From positions 1-5,438 of the forward strand of contig JAJYJL010000685.1 in the NCBI GenBank assembly GCA_021789565.1: a stretch of DNA of 5,438 nt. The letters run 5' to 3'. Each line of letters starts with the position of its first letter. The stretch's first letter is position 1. Origin of the DNA: Acidobacteriota bacterium (GTDB taxonomy: Bacteria; Acidobacteriota; Terriglobia; UBA7540). Both the position numbers and the translations under genes were made by a program. Below, piece after piece: positions 1 through 5,438 of the stretch. Under the pieces are notes generated by a model that ran no database searches, was not told the origin of the DNA, and was given only the letters and a program-made list of their open reading frames with translations.

Positions 1-157
1 CCTCGACGATGAAGCGCTCATGTGTGCCCTCGGCGATCTTCTCGCGCTCGTTGAAAGCCTGGACGCGAAATTGGAGCTTGCGGCCAGCTACCGCGGTCAC
101 CACCGCCTCGACCTGGATGTTGTGCCCGACCGGGGTCGCCGTCAGATGCTTGAGGTG
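1..157 (-). other. FlK-type hotdog thioesterase C-terminal half fused in frame to NadA
   Basis: From about residue 292 the fused frame reads HLKHLTATPVG, then a beta-rich stretch ending VAGRKLQFRVQAFNE and GTHERFIVE at the window edge. This is the pattern of the second half of fluoroacetyl-CoA-thioesterase-like single-domain hotdog proteins, which hydrolyse acyl-CoA thioesters. The HL-ATPVG and GTHER motifs are the recognisable parts. H295 probably corresponds to the family's catalytic histidine. The N-terminal half with the partner Thr and Glu residues is missing, so this piece alone should not be active. Base composition also changes: by hand count about 63% GC in 1-160 against about 50% in 161-300. 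This could be a true fusion, a deletion scar or an assembly join. Confidence 0.75.
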
Positions 158-1030
158 GATTTCCGTCCCCACAGCAAATTTACTTCCTGGCGTACCTTCC
201 TCAATTTTCTTAATAATAAATTCCGTTGAGCCCATCGCGTCCGCCACCTGACAAACGTCCCAGCGGCACTCTGGGTGAACAATAATCTGAATGCCGGGAT
301 AGTCTTTTCGGGCACGCTCCACGTGCTGAGGCAGGAACCGCTGGTGGACTGAGCAGTGTCCTTTCCACAGGATCACACGAGCGTGCCTGATCTCGTTCTC
401 CGTCAGTCCGCCGAGTTCCTCATGTGGATTCCAGACCGCCATTTCATCCAGAGGAATGCCCATGCGGTAAGCTGTGTTTCTCCCCAGGTGCTCGTCGGGG
501 ATGAATAGCCCCTTTTCACCTCGTTGAAGGGCCCACTGCATCACCTTCCGGGCGTTGGATGACGTGCAGACCGCACCACCCTGCCGGCCGACAAACCCTT
601 TGATGGCCGCTGTGGAATTAATGTATGTGACAGGAACAACCTTGCCTTCTGTCCTGCTGGAAACGGCTTCCCAACAAACCTCCACTTGCTCCAGATCCGC
701 CATATCAGCCATCGAACAGCCGGCACTCAGGTCAGGAAGGATGACCACCTGGTGCTCGTTACGCAGGGTGTCCGCACTTTCCGCCATGAAGTGCACACCG
801 CAAAACACAATGTATTCCGCTTCCTTGCGGCTGGCAGCCAGACGTGAAAGCTTCAGCGAATCGCCACGGTAATCGGCAAATTTGACGACTTCGTCCCTCT
901 GATAGTGGTGTCCCAAGATAACGACTCGAAAGCCCAAGGCTGCTTTGGCTTCGGCAATGCGGTCGTCTAGTTCCTGCTCGGACAATCCGACATAATTTTC
1001 TGGTAACAGACTCAAAGTACTCGTTGCCAT
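1..1030 (-). CDS. nadA: Quinolinate synthase NadA, C-terminus replaced by a hotdog thioesterase segment; partial at left edge
   Basis: The frame stays open from the ATG at 1030 to the left edge (343 codons, no stop seen). Residues 1-293 are clearly NadA, the cytosolic [4Fe-4S] enzyme that condenses iminoaspartate with dihydroxyacetone phosphate to quinolinate for NAD synthesis. Visible motifs are GHHYQRDEV (~40), the first cluster cysteine C77 in FCGVHFMAE, LPDLSAGCSMAD (98-109), the second cluster cysteine C155 in CTSSNA, PDEHLGRNT (178-186), WKGHCSVH (~222-229) and HPEC (252-255). At residues 287-293 (about 152-172) the sequence switches to a FlK-like thioesterase. NadA's final ~60-80 residues, which carry the third cluster cysteine, are absent here, so quinolinate synthase activity is doubtful. 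The start is supported by a CGGA element 6 nt upstream and an in-frame stop shortly before it. It lies 92 bp downstream of moaA on the same strand, so co-transcription is possible. Confidence 0.9.
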   Translation of the reverse strand, partial: MATSTLSLLPENYVGLSEQELDDRIAEAKAALGFRVVILGHHYQRDEVVKFADYRGDSLKLSRLAASRKEAEYIVFCGVHFMAESADTLRNEHQVVILPDLSAGCSMADMADLEQVEVCWEAVSSRTEGKVVPVTYINSTAAIKGFVGRQGGAVCTSSNARKVMQWALQRGEKGLFIPDEHLGRNTAYRMGIPLDEMAVWNPHEELGGLTENEIRHARVILWKGHCSVHQRFLPQHVERARKDYPGIQIIVHPECRWDVCQVADAMGSTEFIIKKIEEGTPGSKFAVGTEIHLKHLTATPVGHNIQVEAVVTAVAGRKLQFRVQAFNEREKIAEGTHERFIVE

Positions 1031-1122
1031 ATGAGATCCGTCAGTACTTTATTTTAACACCCTGCAAGCCTTAAATGAGAGCGCACGGAAAAGATGAATC
1101 GTGAGTGAGCGCGCGATTACAT

Positions 1123-2109
1123 TTATCCTCCAATGTAAACCATGGTCCGCGACGGCTGAACAAAATCCGGTTCGTTGATCCGGTGCCCTCGCTCCTTCTG
1201 GGCGACGGCAGAACGGATCAATTCAGCAATTGCGGAGTCATCTGCACCGCCGTGAAGCAACCCCGCAACGTCATGTTCCTCAAGCGAAAACAGGCACGTT
1301 CGAAGCTTCCCGTCAGCCGTCAGGCGGATTCGGCTGCATTGCCCGCAAAACGGAATCGAAACAGGGGCGACAACACCGATTTCTCCTCTCCCGTCCTTAA
1401 ACCGGTAACGCAGGGCCGTTTCACTCGCCTCTTGACGGGAAGCTTCTGTCAATGGAAACACGGGATGGATCGTCTCAAAGATTTCTCGCGCCGTAACCAC
1501 CAGCGAGCGGTTCCATGCATGGTCTGCATCGAGCGGCATGAATTCGATGAACCGGACTGTCACCTTTTTCTCGCGGGCAAGCTCGGCAAAACCAAGAATC
1601 TCACCCTCATTGAATCCTCGGACCAGCACCACGTTCACTTTTACCGGTGCCAATCCAGCTTCCACGGCTGCGTCCACGCCTTGCATCACGCGCTCAAAAG
1701 AACCGGGTGTACGAGTAATGGCGGCAAACCTATCCGGGTGCGAGGAATCCATGCTCACGTTCACACGGCGCACGCCTGAGTGGAAAAGGTCAGTCGCCAT
1801 TTCCGCCAGGAGATAGCCGTTGGTCGTTAAGGCCAGGTCCTGAATGCCATCAACCGTTTTCAGCCGTGAAAGAAAATCTATAATGCCGGGCCTCAGCAAA
1901 GGCTCGCCGCCTGTCACTCGGACCTTGCGAATCCCCAATCCGGCCATGATGCGCGTCAGGCGCAGGAACTCATCCCAATCCAACAAGTCCTGGTGGGGAA
2001 AGTAGTTCTTCGGGTCGGCAGATTTGCAGTAGACGCACCGGAAGTTACAGCGGTCCGTCACTGAAATTCTCAGGTCGTGAATGTCGCGGCCGTAACTGTC
2101 CTTGAGCAT
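1123..2109 (-). CDS. moaA: GTP 3',8-cyclase MoaA (molybdenum cofactor biosynthesis)
   Basis: Radical-SAM enzyme that, with MoaC, turns GTP into cyclic pyranopterin monophosphate, the first stage of Moco synthesis, in the cytosol. Numbered from the ATG at 2109 (328 aa, normal family length), the SAM-binding cluster motif CNFRCVYC gives C21, C25 and C28. GGEPLLR follows at 67-73, TTNG near 95, and FIEFMPL near 188. The second, GTP-binding cluster is C255, C258 and C272 (CGQC, then 13 residues, then C). The C-terminus ends in the conserved GG needed for catalysis. A GTG at 2169 would add 20 unconserved residues. I prefer the ATG because the family begins at this point (MLKDSYGR...LRISVTDRC) and because a GCGGA element lies 6 nt upstream, whereas the GGA before the GTG is only 3 nt away. 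The gene is preceded by an attenuator-type leader and is probably repressed when Moco is abundant. No terminator is evident after it before nadA. Confidence 0.96.
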   Translation of the reverse strand: MLKDSYGRDIHDLRISVTDRCNFRCVYCKSADPKNYFPHQDLLDWDEFLRLTRIMAGLGIRKVRVTGGEPLLRPGIIDFLSRLKTVDGIQDLALTTNGYLLAEMATDLFHSGVRRVNVSMDSSHPDRFAAITRTPGSFERVMQGVDAAVEAGLAPVKVNVVLVRGFNEGEILGFAELAREKKVTVRFIEFMPLDADHAWNRSLVVTAREIFETIHPVFPLTEASRQEASETALRYRFKDGRGEIGVVAPVSIPFCGQCSRIRLTADGKLRTCLFSLEEHDVAGLLHGGADDSAIAELIRSAVAQKERGHRINEPDFVQPSRTMVYIGG

Positions 2110-2194
2110 TCTGATTCCGCTGATACCAGCTAACCTCGGGCCTTCCGGGCGGGCACTTAAACCACTCACTCGTCCGGTGCTAGCCTACAACAAT

Positions 2195-2223
2195 AAAAAA
2201 GCCTACCCGTATTCGGCGTAGGC
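2195..2223 (-). terminator. Intrinsic terminator in the moaA leader
   Basis: On the minus strand GCCTAC (2223-2218) pairs with GTAGGC (2206-2201). After one bulged G, CCG (2216-2214) pairs with CGG (2209-2207) around an AATA loop. Six T residues (2200-2195) follow directly. It sits upstream of either moaA start and downstream of a folded leader, so it fits a conditional attenuator better than a plain gene-end terminator. The preceding gene already has its own terminator at 2481-2514. Confidence 0.85.
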
Positions 2224-2246
2224 CCGTTCCCCTTTCCAAATACGGG
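2206..2246 (-). promoter_or_regulatory. Antiterminator hairpin competing with the moaA leader terminator
   Basis: On the minus strand CCCGTATTTGG (2246-2236) can pair along its full 11 nt with CCGAATACGGG (2216-2206), with one G-T wobble and a 19-nt loop. The 3' arm contains the inner stem and part of the closing stem of the terminator, so the two hairpins exclude each other. The 5' arm overlaps CTCCCG (2248-2243), which can instead pair with CGGGAG (2317-2312) and close the upstream fold. If ligand stabilises that closing helix, the antiterminator cannot form and transcription stops, giving an OFF switch. The pairings are read directly; the switching logic is inferred. Confidence 0.7.
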
Positions 2247-2330
2247 AGGCGCCCGGATTTCTCCGTACACCCTGGTCGGCCAGCGGGGCATGGATTTTTC
2301 TTGCTCCTTAGCTCCCGATGGCTCGGAGAA
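2243..2330 (-). promoter_or_regulatory. Probable Moco-type riboswitch aptamer upstream of moaA
   Basis: The minus-strand leader can fold into a compact multi-helix domain. CGGGAG (2317-2312) pairs with CTCCCG (2248-2243) as the closing helix. Inside it are a CTGG/CCAG hairpin (2283-2272, loop CCGA) and a GAAA-tetraloop hairpin CGGA-GAAA-TCCG (2265-2254), extended by GGTG/CGCC (2271-2268 with 2251-2248). An alternative local hairpin CTCCGA/TCGGGAG lies at 2328-2312. Position ahead of moaA, a GNRA-capped arm, and a purine-rich AGAAAAATCC joining strand all match what I recall of the Moco RNA motif, which lowers expression of Moco synthesis genes when the cofactor is present. I could not align it to the family model, so the ligand remains an inference. 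The presence of a structured cis-regulatory leader is better supported than its class. Confidence 0.6.
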
Positions 2331-2337
2331 CTTCTCT

Positions 2338-2367
2338 ATCCTACTTCAACTTCGCGGTTGGAAGCAA
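2338..2367 (-). promoter_or_regulatory. Candidate promoter for the moaA leader
   Basis: TTGCTT (2367-2362) and TAGGAT (2343-2338) resemble sigma-70 -35 and -10 boxes with an 18-nt spacer. The predicted start near 2331 falls just before the first helix of the folded leader, which is where an aptamer transcript should begin. The match to consensus is only partial (3/6 and 4/6). Confidence 0.35.
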
Positions 2368-2369
2368 GG

Positions 2370-2391
2370 CAAGCCAGCTAGCAGCGGCTTG
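2370..2391. repeat. Inverted repeat just upstream of the moaA promoter candidate
   Basis: On the minus strand CAAGCC (2391-2386) pairs with GGCTTG (2375-2370), and inside it GCT (2385-2383) pairs with AGC (2379-2377). No T-run follows. It abuts the -35 candidate, so it could be a protein-binding site or the tail of another structure. No function is recognisable. Confidence 0.3.
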
Positions 2392-2480
2392 GCACAGGCA
2401 AAGCTCTAAGGTGCTGGCAGCATTCCTCCGGAACAAGCAGGGATAAATCCGCCTCTGCGTGAAGCGGCGACCCAAACACA

Positions 2481-2514
2481 AAGGCCGCCCCTCATCATCT
2501 GAGCGGGCGGCCTT
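2481..2514 (-). terminator. Intrinsic terminator after the radical-SAM gene
   Basis: A perfect 10-bp inverted repeat, AAGGCCGCCC (2514-2505) with GGGCGGCCTT (2490-2481), continues past one unpaired G into CTCA/TGAG (2503-2500 with 2494-2491) around a GATGA loop. The minus strand continues with a T-rich TTTGTGTTT. The hairpin starts 27 nt after the stop codon of the radical-SAM gene, as expected for its 3' end. The plus strand has no T-run after the hairpin. Confidence 0.8.
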
Positions 2515-2541
2515 GTCAACCGCTACTCCCCACGGAAAAAA

Positions 2542-4614
2542 CTAGACTGGAACCTTTTCGTCTTCCTTGGCACTGCCAATCTGCACCAGGTCGGCTTTGG
2601 GCTTCTTGAGGACCACCTCTTCGTAATAGGCACGCGCCTGCGCGGCTTCCCATTCTGCTTTGCGACGCGCCCGCTCTTCCTCGGCCGCTGTCATGGGAAT
2701 ATCGTGCTCGCGTTCCCGGACCCGGTTGGCGTCCTCGGCGTTGATAGTCAGCGAGTGCTCGTACTCCGACAGATTGACCTTCTTGCCGGCAGCATAGATT
2801 TCATGCTTACCGTGGGTCTTGTACCACTCGGCCACCGTCGCATTCTTGTGCATGTTCTCGATGATATTCCGCCATCCGATTCCGGTGTTGTAGGCGCAGA
2901 AGGAAATTTCACCCTGCTGCGTCGCGTATGGGATGATGCACATCTCGGTCCGGCGGAAGTCATAGTTGAACAGGTCCTGGAACCACATGCCGGCGATGAA
3001 GAGGAAGTTCCAGGGGTCCGAGCGCCGCTTCAGCGTATCATCAAGCGTGCGGTCGGGGCTGGAGGCTCCATAGACTTTATCGGCCCGCTTTTCACCCGTC
3101 AACGCGAACGACTTGTCGAACTTCTTCAGAATATCGATCAGCGCCAGGCTCGGGGGCGCGCCAAACGGGTTGTAATTCTTCAGCAACGCCAGGCCCATCA
3201 TGAGGTTTGAAAACCACTTGCCACGGCCGGCATCGGTGATCTTCTGCATGTCCTTCACAAGGCCAGGAATGTTCAGGAATTGCGGCACGGGAGCCCATTC
3301 TTTGTTTTCCTTGTTGATCATCAGCGCGGTTCCGACGCCGCAGTTGGGATGGCAGCCGCAACTCACCTGGCCCCACTGCGCTTCCGGACCGTGAACCAGG
3401 TCGGCGAAGTCAGCGAAGGCACCCATCAGCGAAAGCGGGAACCAGTCGCGCGTCGGCTCCGTAATCCCAACCTGTTTCTTGACGTCCGCCGCCATGTGAG
3501 ACAGCGTATATCGCTGCCGCGCCCGCCGCTCTGGCGTCACACCCTCATCCCGCCCCGTAAAGGAAACCGGCTGGAAGGCGATAAACGCGATCTTCTTGGG
3601 GTTCTCGCGGGCAAAGTTGATGATGGGGCCCACCTGGTCGTTGTTCACATTGTTCACCAGCGTGGTCACCAGGATGATTTCAATACCCGCTTCGTGCATG
3701 TTGTCGATGGCCTTCAGCTTAACGTCAAACAGATTGCCCACCTTGCGATGGCTGTTGGCGTCGTTGCCGATGCCGTCAAACTGCAGGTAGGCGTACCGAA
3801 GGCCTGCCTCAAATGCCTGCCGGCAAAATTCCTTGCTCTTGGCGAACTCGATACCGTTGGTGGCCGCCTGCACGCTATTGAAACCCTTCTTCCGCGCGTA
3901 GCGGACCGCGTCAATGAAGTAGGGCGACATGGTCGGCTCGCCGCCTGAAAATTGCACGGACATCTGCCGCCGCGGCTTGATCTTCGTCGCATTATCGAGG
4001 ATTTCCTTGATGTCTTCCCAGCTTAGCTCGTGCACAAAGCCAACCTGGTTGGCGTCCATGAAGCACGGGTCGCACATCATGTTGCAGCGGTTGGTCAGGT
4101 CGACGGTCAGCACAGATCCGCGCCCGTGGCGGATGGTGCTGGAACCGTGGTTGTGCAGGTCAGCGTCGTTGTGGGCGCGAATGTCGCGGCCCGGAAAATT
4201 CTGCTCGATCCATTTCAGGAAATTGACGTCGACAGCCATGATGTCTTCAAAATGGCCATGGATTGGGCAGTCTTTCACCATCCATACCTGGCCGTCACGC
4301 TCAATAATCTGCGCCTTGATTTCGCCGACTTTCGTGTTGAGGAGGTCTTTCCAGTCCTTCTTGCCTGAAATGATCGCTTCCCGTGCTTCCATGACGCAAC
4401 CAGGGCAAAGCGAATCGGTTTCCCGCGGCCATCCAAGTTTCGGCTTGGTCTTCTGCCAGGATTTCAGCAGCGGTTTATCAGACCAATTCGGAGTAAAAGC
4501 CGGGGCTGGTTTGTACTTGTTGAAAAACTGAATACCGTCGAACAGCACACCGGCGGTCGCAGTGACCGCGCGGTCGACATACTTCATTCCTCGTTGACCT
4601 CGAATACGTGGCAT
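2542..4614 (-). CDS. Radical-SAM enzyme of the tetraether/membrane-spanning-lipid synthase-like family, with long C-terminal extension
   Basis: 690 aa from the ATG at 4614. A small N-terminal metal-site pattern (CPGC, C70/C73, then CPIHG, C116/H119) precedes the radical-SAM core. The core has CNMMCDPC (C177, C181, C184), FSGGEPT near 224, ATNGI near 251, LQFDG near 277 and QPVSFTGR (348-355). These motifs and CGCHPNCG (C419, C421, C425) follow archaeal tetraether synthase (Tes), which joins two lipid chains by radical C-C coupling, and bacterial homologues proposed to make membrane-spanning lipids. Lipid chain coupling is therefore my leading guess, not a demonstrated role. Unlike Tes, I see no CGLC-type cluster before the core. 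Instead, the ~200-residue extension carries C559 and C573 in a conserved-looking block (RRTEMCIIPYATQQG...FCAYN) and ends in a charged, probably helical tail (about 640-670). No signal peptide or clear transmembrane segment is seen. GTGs at 4653 and 4650 are alternative starts. The gene stands alone with its own terminator. Confidence 0.85.
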   Translation of the reverse strand: MPRIRGQRGMKYVDRAVTATAGVLFDGIQFFNKYKPAPAFTPNWSDKPLLKSWQKTKPKLGWPRETDSLCPGCVMEAREAIISGKKDWKDLLNTKVGEIKAQIIERDGQVWMVKDCPIHGHFEDIMAVDVNFLKWIEQNFPGRDIRAHNDADLHNHGSSTIRHGRGSVLTVDLTNRCNMMCDPCFMDANQVGFVHELSWEDIKEILDNATKIKPRRQMSVQFSGGEPTMSPYFIDAVRYARKKGFNSVQAATNGIEFAKSKEFCRQAFEAGLRYAYLQFDGIGNDANSHRKVGNLFDVKLKAIDNMHEAGIEIILVTTLVNNVNNDQVGPIINFARENPKKIAFIAFQPVSFTGRDEGVTPERRARQRYTLSHMAADVKKQVGITEPTRDWFPLSLMGAFADFADLVHGPEAQWGQVSCGCHPNCGVGTALMINKENKEWAPVPQFLNIPGLVKDMQKITDAGRGKWFSNLMMGLALLKNYNPFGAPPSLALIDILKKFDKSFALTGEKRADKVYGASSPDRTLDDTLKRRSDPWNFLFIAGMWFQDLFNYDFRRTEMCIIPYATQQGEISFCAYNTGIGWRNIIENMHKNATVAEWYKTHGKHEIYAAGKKVNLSEYEHSLTINAEDANRVREREHDIPMTAAEEERARRKAEWEAAQARAYYEEVVLKKPKADLVQIGSAKEDEKVPV

Positions 4615-4623
4615 AATGCAGCA

Positions 4624-4629
4624 CCCCTC
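4624..4629 (-). promoter_or_regulatory. Ribosome binding site deciding the radical-SAM start
   Basis: GAGGGG on the minus strand lies 9 nt before the ATG at 4614. It would be inside the coding region if the upstream GTG at 4653 were used, and no comparable purine-rich site at proper spacing precedes that GTG. This favours the 690-aa product over the 703-aa one. Confidence 0.6.
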
Positions 4630-4824
4630 TTTGTTGAAATGGTCACCCACCACACTTTGGGGAGGGTGTTACGTTCTTTTCACGTCGGGCGAGGTCATCC
4701 AGCCGTCAACTGCAAACCTTCGGCTGAGAACAACTCCCGCAAATAAAACCGTCCGCGCGTAAAAGCCAATCAATCAACTTCCAGTCCAGACCTCATTGCA
4801 AACCAGAACCTTCAAGGCTTACGC

Positions 4825-4880
4825 GCAATCTCGATTGCTTTATGGTTCCTACAATAACCCGCAATCTGATGGTGCAATCT
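4825..4880. repeat. Cluster of GCAATCT repeats including a 6-2-6 palindrome
   Basis: GCAATCT occurs at 4825-4831, 4861-4867 and 4874-4880. The first copy forms GCAATC-TC-GATTGC (4825-4838), a palindrome with 6-bp arms. Repeated half-sites in a divergent promoter region could be an operator, but three 7-mers may also be chance. No regulator gene is in the window. Confidence 0.3.
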
Positions 4881-5068
4881 TCAGGTACCTAGACTTGCAG
4901 GTTGGATTTTAAGAAACATCTGCCTTTGGGATAAGCATTTTGCGCCGAACTGTAGCTATAAACGGTTGGATGGCTTTAAAATCCGCTTGAATGGAAACTG
5001 GAAATCTCCTTGAAATTCAATATGTTGGCGAAATTTATGTGCACCTTCTTGATCAGAGTCATGTTGTG

Positions 5069-5083
5069 CAACCGTAGCGGTTG
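5069..5083. repeat. Short perfect inverted repeat upstream of queG
   Basis: CAACCG (5069-5074) and CGGTTG (5078-5083) form a 6-bp stem with a 3-nt loop. It is followed by AAATGAAAT rather than a T-run, so it is not a terminator on the plus strand. It may be a binding site about 100 bp upstream of queG, or incidental. Confidence 0.25.
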
Positions 5084-5181
5084 AAATGAAATCCTGAGTT
5101 TGGCCTGCTGAATTATAAGTCTCACGCGGTTCCCGCAGTTGCGAATCAGGTTCGTCCCCACTGCAGTATGATGGATGAGAA

Positions 5182-5438
5182 ATGCCTCTCAACCTGTTGT
5201 TGAAACAAAAAGCGCTTGAAATCGGCTTTGATCTGGCCGGAATCGCCCCCGTGGGTATCTGGCAAGACCTGGACTTCGCCCGCAGATGGGTCGACCAGGG
5301 CTATGGCGGCCAGATGTACTATCTGGAGAATCCCAAGCGTCATGACCCGCGGCTTATTTTATCCTCCGCGCAATCCGTGGTTTGCGTGGGCCTCGTCTAT
5401 AACGCGCCTTTCCCCTATTCAACCGAAGTTTCCGAAAC
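5182..5438 (+). CDS. queG: Epoxyqueuosine reductase QueG, N-terminal part; truncated by the right edge
   Basis: The first 85 residues of a frame running off the window. They match the N-terminus of QueG: KALEIGFDLAGIAPVG (helix then strand), then GYGGQMYYLENP at about 40-51, followed by DPR and an AQSVVCVGLVYN strand. This corresponds to the family pattern of GY-GEM-YL, R-DPR and a hydrophobic SVI-V-L-Y strand. QueG is a cytosolic cobalamin-dependent enzyme with two [4Fe-4S] clusters that reduces epoxyqueuosine to queuosine at the tRNA wobble position. The cobalamin and ferredoxin-type cluster regions lie beyond the window and cannot be checked. The ATG at 5182 is the first possible start because an in-frame TGA lies at 5176-5178; a GGATGA element just upstream is a weak ribosome binding site. 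It is divergent from the radical-SAM gene. Confidence 0.9.
   Translation, partial: MPLNLLLKQKALEIGFDLAGIAPVGIWQDLDFARRWVDQGYGGQMYYLENPKRHDPRLILSSAQSVVCVGLVYNAPFPYSTEVSE

Larger units (their letters stand above)
4654..5181. other. Intergenic region between the divergent radical-SAM gene and queG
   Basis: About 528 bp, visibly AT-richer than the flanking genes. It must hold the promoters of both divergent genes. I could pick no convincing -35/-10 pair on either strand; the best -10-like element towards queG is TATAAG at 5114-5119, with no good partner. Small minus-strand frames at about 4956-5192 have no recognisable protein features and no clear ribosome binding site. No tRNA, terminator or mobile element is seen. 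The only structure I can point to is the GCAATCT repeat cluster and a short hairpin, listed separately. Confidence 0.5.

Noticed and set aside
1031..1122. Separate promoter or terminator between moaA and nadA
   Set aside because: A TAAAAT element is present upstream of nadA but has no reasonable -35 partner, and no hairpin with a T-run is seen.
1105..1779. 224-aa plus-strand open frame
   Set aside because: It lies opposite moaA, whose motifs are unambiguous; the translation has no family resemblance.
2110..2169. GTG start for moaA giving 20 extra residues
   Set aside because: The extra residues are outside the usual family start, and the GGA element is only 3 nt from the GTG, while the ATG at 2109 has a better-spaced site.
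2414..2437. Possible leader peptide on the minus strand: GGAGG followed by ATG and a five-codon frame
   Set aside because: The spacing between GGAGG and ATG is about 1 nt, too short for initiation, and the peptide has no regulatory codon pattern. It also lies upstream of the candidate moaA promoter.
3280..3948. 222-aa plus-strand open frame
   Set aside because: Antisense shadow of the radical-SAM gene with no domain pattern.
4956..5192. 78-aa minus-strand frame (and an overlapping 61-aa frame) in the intergenic gap
   Set aside because: Low-complexity composition, no recognisable motif, no clear ribosome binding site, and it overlaps the queG start region.

Overview
The window (5,438 bp, moderate GC) looks like chromosomal DNA from a free-living bacterium. 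Gene content is core cofactor and tRNA-modification metabolism plus a large radical-SAM protein whose long C-terminal extension resembles proteins I associate with Acidobacteriota. That taxonomic guess is an inference from family resemblance only. I see no mobile element, CRISPR array, tRNA or rRNA.

Layout: from the left edge to about 4.65 kb everything reads on the minus strand. In transcription order these are a large radical-SAM enzyme of the tetraether/membrane-spanning-lipid synthase-like family (2542-4614), its intrinsic terminator (2481-2514), a structured leader with competing antiterminator and terminator hairpins that is probably a molybdenum-cofactor (Moco) riboswitch (about 2195-2330), moaA (1123-2109), and nadA (1030 down to the left edge). 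A 528-bp AT-richer gap (4654-5181) separates the radical-SAM gene from a divergent plus-strand queG, which runs off the right edge.

The main anomaly is in nadA. The reading frame is a normal quinolinate synthase up to residue ~293. It then continues in frame, across a VGTEI-type string common to both families, into the C-terminal half of a fluoroacetyl-CoA-thioesterase-like (FlK-type) hotdog protein. The NadA segment that carries the third iron-sulfur cysteine is missing from the window. This is either a real recombination/deletion fusion or an assembly chimera.

The second notable element is the moaA leader. An 11-bp antiterminator, a terminator with a six-U tail and an aptamer-closing helix share strands, so only some can form at once. 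The third is the radical-SAM protein, which lacks the CGLC-type cysteine cluster I expect in archaeal tetraether synthase but has extra C-terminal cysteines.

All four genes encode, or should encode, [4Fe-4S] enzymes (NadA, MoaA, radical-SAM protein, QueG). They serve different pathways (NAD, Moco, probably lipid modification, queuosine), so this is a shared cofactor demand rather than an obvious single pathway.
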